From: Micromonospora rubida
GTDB lineage: Bacteria > Actinomycetota > Actinomycetes > Mycobacteriales > Micromonosporaceae
Assembly (NCBI RefSeq): GCF_009908295.1
Contig: NZ_JAAALO010000017.1
Location: 1-40,352, forward strand
Direction: 5' to 3'
DNA length: 40,352 nucleotides
Shown piece after piece: positions 23,191 through 31,499 of the stretch (its first letter is position 1; every line of letters starts with the position of its first letter). The position numbers and the translations under genes are program-made. Below the pieces are notes generated by a model that made no database searches, was not told the origin of the DNA, and was given only the letters and a program-made list of their open reading frames with translations.

Positions 23191-26100
23191 ATGGACATCA
23201 CCAGCCTTTCGCTGGCCGAGCTGAAGACCCGGCTCGAATCCCAGGTCGACCAGGGCAAGCTGGTCCTCGCGCCGGACCTGCTGGGTGATCCGACGCTGGC
23301 CGGCTTCCTGGCCGGCCTGCCCGGTGGGCGGGCCGTGCTCACCGGGCCCCGGTTCGACCTGGCGGACACGGCCTGGCCGCAGCGCCTGACCGTCACCGGC
23401 CAGGTCGGAACCGCCTGGCCGGTGAGCGCCTTCGCCGCCGACGCCTTCCAGGTCGGCCCGTTCGTGCTGACCGTCACCCGGGCTGCCGCCGACCGCCCGG
23501 CACAGGTCGGCGTCACCGTCGACGCCATCCTGCGGGTCGGCGCGCTGGCGCTGCCGGTCACCGGCTCGCTCACCCCGGACGGCTCGCTCGCCAGCACGCT
23601 CCGACCCGGCGACCACCCGCCGCAGGATCTCGCCGACCTGCTCACCCTGGTCAGCGGGTCGGTCGGCACCACCGGCCTGCCACCGGGCACCCCGTTCGCC
23701 ACCGGCCTCGCGATCAACGGCCTCGAACTGCGCACCCGGCTCGGCGAGGCCCCGCTGACCTCGCTCGTGCTGACCCTGGACAGCACTCGCGACTGGCCGG
23801 TGGTCGCCGACCGGTTCGTGTTGCGGTCCATCGGGGTGTCCCTGATCGCCACCCACGCCGCCGTGCCGAACAGCTTCTCCCAGGTCGGGTACGGCGCATC
23901 GCTGCACGCCACCCTGCTCATCGGTCGCGAGTTCACGGTCACCCTGGGCTTCGGCTCCGGCGGCCCGTGGGAACTCGACATCGTCCCGGCCGACGGCGTG
24001 CTGCCGAGCCTGGCCGACCTCGCCGGGCTGATCGGCGGGCAGAGCCTGCAGGACTCGGTCCGCGCCGGCCTGGCCGCCGTCGGCCTCGGCGAGATCGGCA
24101 TCGACGGGGTTCGGGTCGGCTTCGACCCGCACGCCGGGGCCCTGCGGCACATCGCGGTCGCCGGTCACCTCGTGCTGGCCGGGGTCCGGTTCGACCTGAC
24201 CGCCCAGCTACCCGGATTCCAGTTCGGCGGGCACCTCGGCGACGGCGAGACGATCGAGCTCAAGCGGCTGTTCGAGCACTTCTTCGGCACCGCCGAGGGA
24301 TTCCCGGACGTGGTGGTCACCGACCTCGGCCTCACCGCGTACCCGCAGGAGGGCTCGTACGAGCTGGAGCTGACCGTGGAGGACGACGAGTTCGTCCTCG
24401 GGCCGGTCGCCTTCCAGCAGCTCAGCGCCACTATCGCCAAGGACGCCAGCGGGTACACCGGGTCGATCAGGGCCGGCCTCACGCTCGGCGGCGCGCAACT
24501 GCTGATCGAGGCGAGTCGGCCGGACAGCGGTGGCGTCTGGGTCTTCACCGGCACCACCGGGCCGGGGCAGCAGCTTCGGGTGTCGGACCTGCACGCCGAC
24601 CTGGGCACCACGTTCGACGCCTTCACCCTGCCCGCCGCCGTGCGGGATCTGCTGATCGACGAGCTGCTGATCCGCTTCGACACCCGGGGCAACTTCACCT
24701 TCACCTGTCACACCCGGTTCCCGGTCAGCGACACCGGCAGCCTCGACCTGACCCTGGTCATCGACGTGGCCACCCGGGACAGCGGTCCGTCGGAGATCCG
24801 GTCCCACGCCACGGTGGTGATCGGGGATCTGCACTTCGAGGTCGACTTCGCCCGCACCGAGGGCGCGCTGTCCCTGCTGGCCGCGTACAGCGCACAGCCG
24901 AAACGGACCGCCCAGAGGATCACCACCCTGCTCGCGCCGGTCCTCGACGCCTGCCCGGCCCTCGCCCCGCTGATACCGGAGAGCCTGGAGATCGAGCTGA
25001 AGGACGCGTTCGTCTTCCTGGACCAGGCCCGCCCGGCGACCGACGTCAGCCCCGCCCGGCCGGGCAGGATGCTGTTCGGCCTGGACCTCGGCGCGTCGCT
25101 CGACCTCGCGCAGCTGCCGCTGGTCGGCCGCGAACTGCCCGACGGCCAGCGGGCCGGAGTGGACGACCTTCAGATCATCGTCGCCGCCACGGCGTTCACC
25201 GCCGCCGACGTGGCGGCGGTAAACGCCCTGCTACCGGCCGGGATCACCCGGCTGCCCGCCACCGCCGGCGACGGGTCGGCCCTGCCCGCCGGGATCACCG
25301 TCGGCGCGAAGCTCAGCCTCGGCGGCGACCCGTACCCACTCGCCCTGCCGGTGTCCCCGGCGTCGGGCGGCAACCCGCCGGCCGCCCCGCCCGCACCGGT
25401 CGGCGGCCAGCCCGTGGTCACCGTCGGCAACACGCAGTGGCTCACCCTGCAGCGCACCTTCGGGCCGCTGCACCTCAACCGGGTGGGTTTCCAGTACGAA
25501 CGCCAGAAGCTCTGGTTCCTGCTCGACGCGAGCATCTCCGTGGGCGGCCTGACCTTCGCCCTGGACGGGTTGGCGGTCGGCTCGCCGCTGAACGACTTCG
25601 CGCCCGAGTTCGACCTGCACGGGATCGGGCTGGACTACCGCAACGGCCCGCTCGCGGTCAGCGCCGGCCTGCTCCGCGTCCCGCTCACCGGCGCCGACGG
25701 CCAGCCGTACGACGAGTACGAGGGCTCGGCCCTGCTGACCATTCGCGAGCTGACCGTCTCCGCGCTCGGCGCGTACGCCCATGTCGGCGGATACCCCTCG
25801 CTGTTCGTGTACGCCTTCCTGGACTACCCGATCGGCGGTCCGGCCTTCTTCTACGTCACCGGAATCGCCGCCGGGTTCGGCTACAACCGCCGGCTACGCG
25901 TCCCGGCGATCGACCAGATCGCCCAGTTCCCGCTGGTCAGCAAGGTGATGTCGGGCAGCTCCACGCCGGCTGCGGACCCGATGACCGAGTTGAGCACCCT
26001 GCGTCCGTACCTCACCCCGTCCGAGGGCGACCAGTTCCTCGCGGTCGGGATCAGGTTCACCTCGTTCAAGCAGATCGACTCGTTCGCGCTGCTGACCCTC

Positions 26101-27501
26101 ATGTTCGGTCAGCGCTTCGAGATCGACATCCTCGGCCTGTCGACCATGAAGGTGCCGGCCGCGCCGGACGTGCCGCCGATCGCCGAGATCCAGATGGCGG
26201 TCAAGGCCAGCTTCATCCCGGACGAGGGCTTTCTCGGGGTGTCCGCACAGCTCACCTCGGCCTCGTACCTGTTCTCCCGCGACTGCCATCTCAGCGGCGG
26301 CTTCGCCTTCTACAGCTGGTTCAGCGGCACGCACGGCGGCGACTTCGTGGTGACCGTCGGCGGCTACCGCCCCGGCTTCGTCCCACCGGCCCACTATCCG
26401 GTGGTTCCCCGGCTGGGCTTCAACTGGCAGATCGACAGCGAGATGTCGGTCAAGGGGGACGCCTACTTCGCGCTCACCCCGTCGGTGCTGATGGCCGGCG
26501 GGCACCTGACGGCCACCTGGAACAGCGGCGACCTCAGCGCGTGGTTCACCGCCGGGGTCGACTTCCTGATCGGCTGGCAGCCGTACCACTACGAGGCGAG
26601 CCTGTACGTCGGCATCGGGGTGCGGTACACGTACCACTTCTTCGGCACCCACACCCTCTCCGTCGACGTCGGCGCCGACCTCTCCATCTGGGGGCCGGAG
26701 TTCTCCGGGCGGGCCCGGGTGCACCTGTCCATCGTCAGCTTCGAGGTCTCGTTCGGTGCCGGTGCCAAGCAACGCCCGGCGCCGATCGACTGGCCGGCGT
26801 TCCAGGCCGCGTTCCTGCCCGCCGATTCCGCCGAGCAGACGATCTGCACCCTCGCCGTGCGGGACGGGCTGGTCCGCGCCGGGGACGGAGACGTCGACTG
26901 GGTGCTCAGCCCGCGCAGTTTCACCCTGGTCACCGATTCCGTGGTGCCGGCCAAGACGTACGACGTCGGGGCCGGCCGGATCGACGGCGCCCCACCGGCC
27001 GCCACCTTCGGGATCGCGCCGATGGACGTACCCGCGACCCAGTTCGGCTCGGCCCACGCCGTCACCATCACCCGGGACGGCATCGACGTGACGAACCTGT
27101 TCGCCTTCGACCCCGTACCGAAGCGGGTTCCCCGCGCGCTGTGGGGCGAGTCGGTCGAGGCCCGGACCGGCGCCGACCCGCTCATCGCGGGCAGCCTCGC
27201 CGGCTTCGCGATCGCGCCGATCGCCCCGGTGCTACCCGCCGTGGACCCGCCGCAGAGCATCCCGGACAGCCAGGCCGGGTACAGCACGGAACAGATCGAC
27301 CAAGCCTTCGACTGGGTGGACGAAAGGGTGTTCCGACCCGCCTCGGAACAGGGCCGGGACGCCGTCGACCGGGCGCTCGGCACCACCGGACGCGACACCC
27401 TGCTGGCCGCCCTCGGCATCGACGAGCAGATCACCGTCGACGGCCGTACCGCCGCCGCGTTCCTCGTCGCGCCGCTGGTCGGCAATCTGATCGGGCAGTG
27501 A
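23191..27501 (+). CDS. DUF6603-type giant protein
   Basis: 1436 residues from ATG with GAGGGG upstream, 10 bp after the previous stop. The N-terminal half repeats beta-rich motifs (LTGPRFDLADTAWPQ; RFVLRSIGVSLIATHA; LVLAGVRFDLTAQLPG). About residues 750-1200 match what I know as DUF6603: FGPLHLNRVGFQYE, LDGLAVGSPLNDFAPEFDL, HGIGLDYRNGPLAVSAGLL, YPIGGPAFFYVTGIAAGFGY, FRFTS-type strands and YSWFSGTHGGDFVVTVGGY. The alternating pattern of short amphipathic strands suggests a beta-barrel or beta-solenoid. No signal peptide is seen. Function is unknown for the whole family. The C-terminus (AALGIDEQITVDGRTAAAFL) is helical. Family call is from memory. Confidence 0.82.
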   Translation: MDITSLSLAELKTRLESQVDQGKLVLAPDLLGDPTLAGFLAGLPGGRAVLTGPRFDLADTAWPQRLTVTGQVGTAWPVSAFAADAFQVGPFVLTVTRAAADRPAQVGVTVDAILRVGALALPVTGSLTPDGSLASTLRPGDHPPQDLADLLTLVSGSVGTTGLPPGTPFATGLAINGLELRTRLGEAPLTSLVLTLDSTRDWPVVADRFVLRSIGVSLIATHAAVPNSFSQVGYGASLHATLLIGREFTVTLGFGSGGPWELDIVPADGVLPSLADLAGLIGGQSLQDSVRAGLAAVGLGEIGIDGVRVGFDPHAGALRHIAVAGHLVLAGVRFDLTAQLPGFQFGGHLGDGETIELKRLFEHFFGTAEGFPDVVVTDLGLTAYPQEGSYELELTVEDDEFVLGPVAFQQLSATIAKDASGYTGSIRAGLTLGGAQLLIEASRPDSGGVWVFTGTTGPGQQLRVSDLHADLGTTFDAFTLPAAVRDLLIDELLIRFDTRGNFTFTCHTRFPVSDTGSLDLTLVIDVATRDSGPSEIRSHATVVIGDLHFEVDFARTEGALSLLAAYSAQPKRTAQRITTLLAPVLDACPALAPLIPESLEIELKDAFVFLDQARPATDVSPARPGRMLFGLDLGASLDLAQLPLVGRELPDGQRAGVDDLQIIVAATAFTAADVAAVNALLPAGITRLPATAGDGSALPAGITVGAKLSLGGDPYPLALPVSPASGGNPPAAPPAPVGGQPVVTVGNTQWLTLQRTFGPLHLNRVGFQYERQKLWFLLDASISVGGLTFALDGLAVGSPLNDFAPEFDLHGIGLDYRNGPLAVSAGLLRVPLTGADGQPYDEYEGSALLTIRELTVSALGAYAHVGGYPSLFVYAFLDYPIGGPAFFYVTGIAAGFGYNRRLRVPAIDQIAQFPLVSKVMSGSSTPAADPMTELSTLRPYLTPSEGDQFLAVGIRFTSFKQIDSFALLTLMFGQRFEIDILGLSTMKVPAAPDVPPIAEIQMAVKASFIPDEGFLGVSAQLTSASYLFSRDCHLSGGFAFYSWFSGTHGGDFVVTVGGYRPGFVPPAHYPVVPRLGFNWQIDSEMSVKGDAYFALTPSVLMAGGHLTATWNSGDLSAWFTAGVDFLIGWQPYHYEASLYVGIGVRYTYHFFGTHTLSVDVGADLSIWGPEFSGRARVHLSIVSFEVSFGAGAKQRPAPIDWPAFQAAFLPADSAEQTICTLAVRDGLVRAGDGDVDWVLSPRSFTLVTDSVVPAKTYDVGAGRIDGAPPAATFGIAPMDVPATQFGSAHAVTITRDGIDVTNLFAFDPVPKRVPRALWGESVEARTGADPLIAGSLAGFAIAPIAPVLPAVDPPQSIPDSQAGYSTEQIDQAFDWVDERVFRPASEQGRDAVDRALGTTGRDTLLAALGIDEQITVDGRTAAAFLVAPLVGNLIGQ

Positions 27502-27512
27502 AGGGAAACGGC

Positions 27513-29378
27513 ATGACCAACGAGACCCGCTTCGTCTCCACCCACCGGCCCGCGCCGCAACTGCGCGACGGCACCTACACCGTGACGGTCCGGCAGGACC
27601 TGACCATCCGTGGCCAGGCCAAGAGGTTGCGGGCCGTCAGCAAGCGGTTCGTCGTCGCGGGCGACCACCGGGCCCTGGCCCCGGAGGACGTGGTGTCGGT
27701 CTTCCCGCCGGAGGGCAGCGTGGGCGACCACGCGAACGTGCTGCCGCACGCGCTGCTGGGCCGGGGCACGCTGCCCTGGGAACAGACCGGCGGCGACGAC
27801 ACCTCCGACCTGCCCTGGCTGACGCTGCTGCTCTTCGACGAGGACGACCAGGTCGACACGGCGGTGCTCACCCTGGCCGAGATCGCCGCGCTGCCCGAGT
27901 TCGGCGACGAACCGCGAATGGTCGGGCAGCGCGACGACGACCGGGCGGTGGTGCTCGGCGTGCCGCGCGACCGGCTGGCGGAACTGATCCCGACCGCCGC
28001 CGAGCTGTCCCTGCTCACCCACGTGCGGCAGAAGGTGGTGGCCGGCCGCGCCGACGGTGCCGAGTTGTCGGCGGTGCTGAGCGCCCGGTTGCCGAGGGCG
28101 GGCCGGACCAGCACCGCGCATCTCGTATCGGTGGCCGGCCGCTACCGCGACGGCGCGTTCGACCTCGGCACCGGCGACGTGGTCCACCTGATCTCCCTGA
28201 AGAGCTGGCGGTTCGCCTGCGTCCAGGACGGTCCCGGCTTCACCGGCATCGCCGGGTCGCTGGACCGCACCCCGGCCACGGTGAGCCTGCCCGTCCTCGG
28301 GCGGCCCTCCGTCGACCCGTACCTGACCCGAGGATTCGTCCCGCTCCCGCACCGCCTGCGCCAGGCCGACCGCACCGTCTCCTGGTACCACGGGCCGCTC
28401 AGCCCACAGCGTTCCGCCGACCCCGGCCCGACCGACCTGCTGCCGGTCCGGGCCGCCGACGCGCTGCTGCGGGTCGACCCGGACAACGGCATGATCGACG
28501 TCTCGTACGCCTCGGCGTGGCAGCTCGGACGGCTGCTCGCGCTGCGCAGCAAGCGATTCTCGACCGCGTACGGGAACTGGCGGCAGGCCCGGCGGCGGGC
28601 GAACCACGCCCACGGGCAGGTCACCCCGGTGCCCGTGCTGCGCGCCGTCGGCGCCGCCGACCCGGCCCCGCCCGAGGTCGTCGACACCTGGCTCGCCGGC
28701 CTCAACCGCCTCACCGACGTGCCGTTCAACTATCTGGTGCCCGATGAGCGGATGCTGCCGGCGGAGTCGCTGCGATTCTTCCACCTCGACCCGTGGTGGA
28801 TCAGGTGCCTGCTCGACGGCGCGCTCAGCCTCGGCCGGGTCACCGAGGGGGACGTCGCCTACGACCGGGAACACCTCGCCGACCTGGGCGCTCAGCGCTA
28901 TCCGGTGGTCAGCGGCTTCCTGATCCGCTCCGCGCTGGTCTCCGGCTTTCCCGGCCTGCTGATCGACGGGTACGACGTGCCGGTGCCGGAGAACGGCGAC
29001 CTGACCGACCTGACCCCGATGACCGCGTTGCCCGCCCAGCGGTTGAGCGAGAACGTGCTGCTCTGCCTGTTCGCGGGGGACGCCAGCACGCTGCACCTGC
29101 ACCTGCGGCCGGAGACCCTGCACTTCGGCGTCGACCACGACCCGCACGCCCCGACCGGCTGGCGCAAGCTGCTGCGCGACGACGCGGGCAAGCTGAAGAA
29201 GGGACGTGGTGTCCCGGTGCGGTGGCGCCGGATCACCCGCGCCGGGACCGCCCGGTCAATCGAGCAGGTCGTGGACGTGGCGGCGCTGGCCGGCGACATC
29301 GGTAGCCCGATGACCCCGGCCCGGTTCGCCAGGGAGATGATCGAGGGCGTGCCGAGCGTACTGTTCCGCCGCTCCTGA
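27513..29378 (+). CDS. Uncharacterised 621-aa protein, last gene of the DUF6603-type operon
   Basis: 621 residues from ATG with GAAGGGA upstream, 11 bp after the DUF6603-type gene. It is mixed alpha/beta with no signal peptide or membrane helices. Recognisable stretches without known function are MTNETRFVSTHRPAPQLRDG, KRFVVAGDHRALAPEDVVSV, ASAWQLGRLLALRSKRFSTA, NYLVPDERMLPAESLRFF and LSENVLLCLFAGDASTLHLH. The block around LGRLLALRSKRFS looks like a conserved helical core. Tight spacing makes it part of the operon. It ends 99 bp before the convergent methyltransferase. I know of no enzyme with these motifs; a structural or assembly role is only a guess. Confidence 0.85.
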   Translation: MTNETRFVSTHRPAPQLRDGTYTVTVRQDLTIRGQAKRLRAVSKRFVVAGDHRALAPEDVVSVFPPEGSVGDHANVLPHALLGRGTLPWEQTGGDDTSDLPWLTLLLFDEDDQVDTAVLTLAEIAALPEFGDEPRMVGQRDDDRAVVLGVPRDRLAELIPTAAELSLLTHVRQKVVAGRADGAELSAVLSARLPRAGRTSTAHLVSVAGRYRDGAFDLGTGDVVHLISLKSWRFACVQDGPGFTGIAGSLDRTPATVSLPVLGRPSVDPYLTRGFVPLPHRLRQADRTVSWYHGPLSPQRSADPGPTDLLPVRAADALLRVDPDNGMIDVSYASAWQLGRLLALRSKRFSTAYGNWRQARRRANHAHGQVTPVPVLRAVGAADPAPPEVVDTWLAGLNRLTDVPFNYLVPDERMLPAESLRFFHLDPWWIRCLLDGALSLGRVTEGDVAYDREHLADLGAQRYPVVSGFLIRSALVSGFPGLLIDGYDVPVPENGDLTDLTPMTALPAQRLSENVLLCLFAGDASTLHLHLRPETLHFGVDHDPHAPTGWRKLLRDDAGKLKKGRGVPVRWRRITRAGTARSIEQVVDVAALAGDIGSPMTPARFAREMIEGVPSVLFRRS

Positions 29379-29477
29379 TTGGCCTGGCTCCACGGCGTGG
29401 CCTGCTGACGGCGGCGGCGGTAGCCGGCGGGGCGCCCGCCACTGCGGTCGTCGGTTCTTTCGCCCGCCGGCCGGCGT

Positions 29478-30290
29478 TCAGGGCCGGGCCAGCAGCTCGC
29501 CGTGCAGGATCGAGAGCCAGCCGTCCGGCTCGGCGGCCCAGGCCCGCCAGCCGGCCGCGATCCGCGCCAGCGCCTCCGGGGCGACTCCCTCGGCGAGGGC
29601 CTGGTGCCCCAGCGCCGAGTCGACCACCCGCTCCGCCCACAGGTCACCCCACCAGGCCCGGTCCTGCGGGGTTGCGAAACACCACGTGCTCGACGTCGCC
29701 GTGACGTCGGTCAGCCCGGCGGCGTGGGCCCAGGAGAGCAGCCGCCGCCCGGCGTCCGGCTCGCCACCGTTGGCCCGGGCCAGCCGTTGGTAGAGCGCCA
29801 GCCACTCGTCGAGTTCGGGTCGGCGCGGATGCCAGGTGAACGCCCCGTAGTCGCTGTCGCGTACCGCGATGTGCCCGCCCGGTCGGCAGACCCGGCGCAG
29901 TTCGCGCAGCGCCCGGACCGGATCAGCGACGTGCTGCAGCACCTGGTGGGCGTGCACGATGTCGAAGGAGTCGTCCGGGAAGGGGAGCGCGTGCACGTCG
30001 CCGACCGCGAAGTCGACGTTTCCCTGCCGCCGTGCCCCGATCTCGGCCCGGGCCAGCTCCAGCGCCCCGGTGGTGATCTCGACGGCGGTGACCCGCCCGG
30101 TCCCGTCCGGGGCGGCCACCAGGGCCGCCAGGTCGGCGGTGATGGTGCCCGGCCCGCAGCCGACATCCAGCACGGTCAGCCCGCGCCGCAGGACCGGCAG
30201 GAGATGGCCCGCCGAGTTGGCGGCGGTGCGCCAACGGTGCGAGCGCAGCACCGACTCGTGGTGTCCGTGGGTGTAGACGGCGGATTCCAT
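29478..30290 (-). CDS. Class I SAM-dependent methyltransferase
   Basis: 270 residues from ATG (MESAVYTHGHHESVLRSHRW). Motif I is VLDVGCGPGTITADLA. The acidic end of strand 2 is TAVEITTGALELARA, and motifs II/III are FDIVHAHQVLQHVADPVRAL and RELRRVCRPGGHIAVRDSDY. This is the type 11/25 small-molecule methyltransferase pattern, of the UbiE/arsenite-methyltransferase-like kind but without the cysteine set of ArsM. It diverges from the RTX-like gene; the SARP-type repeats lie in the shared intergenic region. No Shine-Dalgarno is obvious. Substrate unknown. Confidence 0.9.
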   Translation of the reverse strand: MESAVYTHGHHESVLRSHRWRTAANSAGHLLPVLRRGLTVLDVGCGPGTITADLAALVAAPDGTGRVTAVEITTGALELARAEIGARRQGNVDFAVGDVHALPFPDDSFDIVHAHQVLQHVADPVRALRELRRVCRPGGHIAVRDSDYGAFTWHPRRPELDEWLALYQRLARANGGEPDAGRRLLSWAHAAGLTDVTATSSTWCFATPQDRAWWGDLWAERVVDSALGHQALAEGVAPEALARIAAGWRAWAAEPDGWLSILHGELLARP

Positions 30291-30371
30291 GTCCCACACT
30301 TTAGTAGCAGTTTCCTGACAGGTGGAAGATGCTCTCGGCTCGGCATCGCCGCCGCCGGACCGGCCGTGGAC

Positions 30372-30404
30372 CGCAACCGGATCACAACCGCCGGCTGGTT
30401 CACT
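30372..30404 (+). promoter_or_regulatory. SARP-type direct repeats and promoter of the RTX-like gene
   Basis: Two heptamers, CGCAACC (30372-30378) and CACAACC (30383-30389), are separated by 4 bp, giving the 11-bp period bound by SARP regulators. A -10-like TTCACT (30399-30404) follows 9 bp later. The same heptamers with the same spacing precede the secreted-protein gene at 35068. A SARP gene lies between the two. Confidence 0.6.
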
Positions 30405-30452
30405 CCGCGACACCGGCGGCGGATCGCCGGGGTGAGAGAGCTGGAGGCTGAA

Positions 30453-31379
30453 TTGTCCGAGAAGCTACGCAGGGTCGCGCTCGGTGCCGGCATGTCACTG
30501 ACGGTGGGCGTGGCACACCTGCTCTGGGCCGTCGCCCCGGCCCACGCCTCGGGCGGCACGGTGCAGGTGAGCGGATCGACGGTGTCCTACGTCGCCCCGG
30601 CGGGTGTCGCCAACGACGTGACGGTGGAGTCGGTCAACGACGGTGTCGCGGTCACCGACACCGGGTCGCCGGTGCTGCCGGGCGCCGGCTGCGTGTCGGT
30701 CACCAGCAACCGGGTGACCTGCCAGGTGACCGGGGCGGTGACCGTCGCGATCTGGGCCGGGGACCTGGCCGACGAGGTGCACGTCACGGCCGCCGTGATG
30801 TTCGCCAAGATCAACCTGGGGGCCGGCGACGACCTGGTCGACCTACAGGGGGTACGCGGCACGGCGGTCTACGGCATGGACGGCGACGACGTCGTGTACG
30901 GCAGCGAAGCCGGCGACACCATCGACGGCGGCAGTGGCGACGACCGGCTCTACGGCCTCGGCAACGCCGACATCCTGCTCGGCGGAGCGGGGGCCGACCT
31001 GATGTCCGGTGGCACCGGCACCGACACCGTCACCTACGCCGACCACGCGATGTCGGTCAGCGCCGACGCGGACGGTGTGGCCGGGGACGACGGTGCGGCG
31101 CTGGAGGGTGACACCATCCGCGCCGACGTCGAGAAGATCGTCGGCGGCGGCGGTGCCGACCTGCTCGTCGGCACCAGCGGGCCGGACGTCCTGGCCGGTG
31201 GTGCCGGGGACGACACGCTCGTCGGCGGCGGTGGGGACGACCTCATCCTCGGTGAGGCCGGGGCCGACACGGTCTTCGGTGACCAATCACCCCGCGTGCT
31301 CGGCGGCCCGGTCGGGCGGGACGTCTGCGAACTCGGTCCGGATGGCGGCGCCGCCTCCGGCTGCGAGGTCGTCCGCTGA
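30453..31379 (+). CDS. Secreted RTX-like (hemolysin-type calcium-binding repeat) protein
   Basis: 308 residues from TTG, chosen because GGAGG lies 5 nt upstream; an in-frame GTG at 30432 lacks one. A signal peptide is clear: basic KLRR, a hydrophobic core LGAGMSLTVGVAHLLWAV, then APAHAS. A beta-rich domain follows. From about residue 140 on come GGxGxDxxx nonapeptides (GGSGDDRLYG, GGAGADLMSG, GGTGTDTVTY, GGAGDDTLVGGGGDDLILG), which bind calcium as beta-rolls. Secretion is by Sec, not type I as in classical RTX toxins. The repeats are too few for a large toxin, so a secreted calcium-folded scaffold is more likely. Upstream heptamer repeats suggest control by the adjacent SARP. Confidence 0.88.
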   Translation: MSEKLRRVALGAGMSLTVGVAHLLWAVAPAHASGGTVQVSGSTVSYVAPAGVANDVTVESVNDGVAVTDTGSPVLPGAGCVSVTSNRVTCQVTGAVTVAIWAGDLADEVHVTAAVMFAKINLGAGDDLVDLQGVRGTAVYGMDGDDVVYGSEAGDTIDGGSGDDRLYGLGNADILLGGAGADLMSGGTGTDTVTYADHAMSVSADADGVAGDDGAALEGDTIRADVEKIVGGGGADLLVGTSGPDVLAGGAGDDTLVGGGGDDLILGEAGADTVFGDQSPRVLGGPVGRDVCELGPDGGAASGCEVVR

Positions 31380-31499
31380 CCGGAGGAGCGGCCCCCAGCT
31401 GACCGGCCGGCGCCGCGGGCGACGTCGGACGGATTCCGGACGGCCGCTTTGCGTGCGGCGCCCCGTCGTGCTCTCCTCCTCCCCGGGGGAGGGGGCACG

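Noticed and set aside
13716..29378. Contractile injection system or prophage tail cluster
   Set aside because: No sheath, tube, baseplate, tape-measure, terminase or AAA+ gene is present; only fibre-like repeats and LamG domains hint that way.
30453..31379. Type I-secreted RTX toxin
   Set aside because: It has an N-terminal Sec signal peptide, few repeats, no HlyB/HlyD partners and no large toxin domain.
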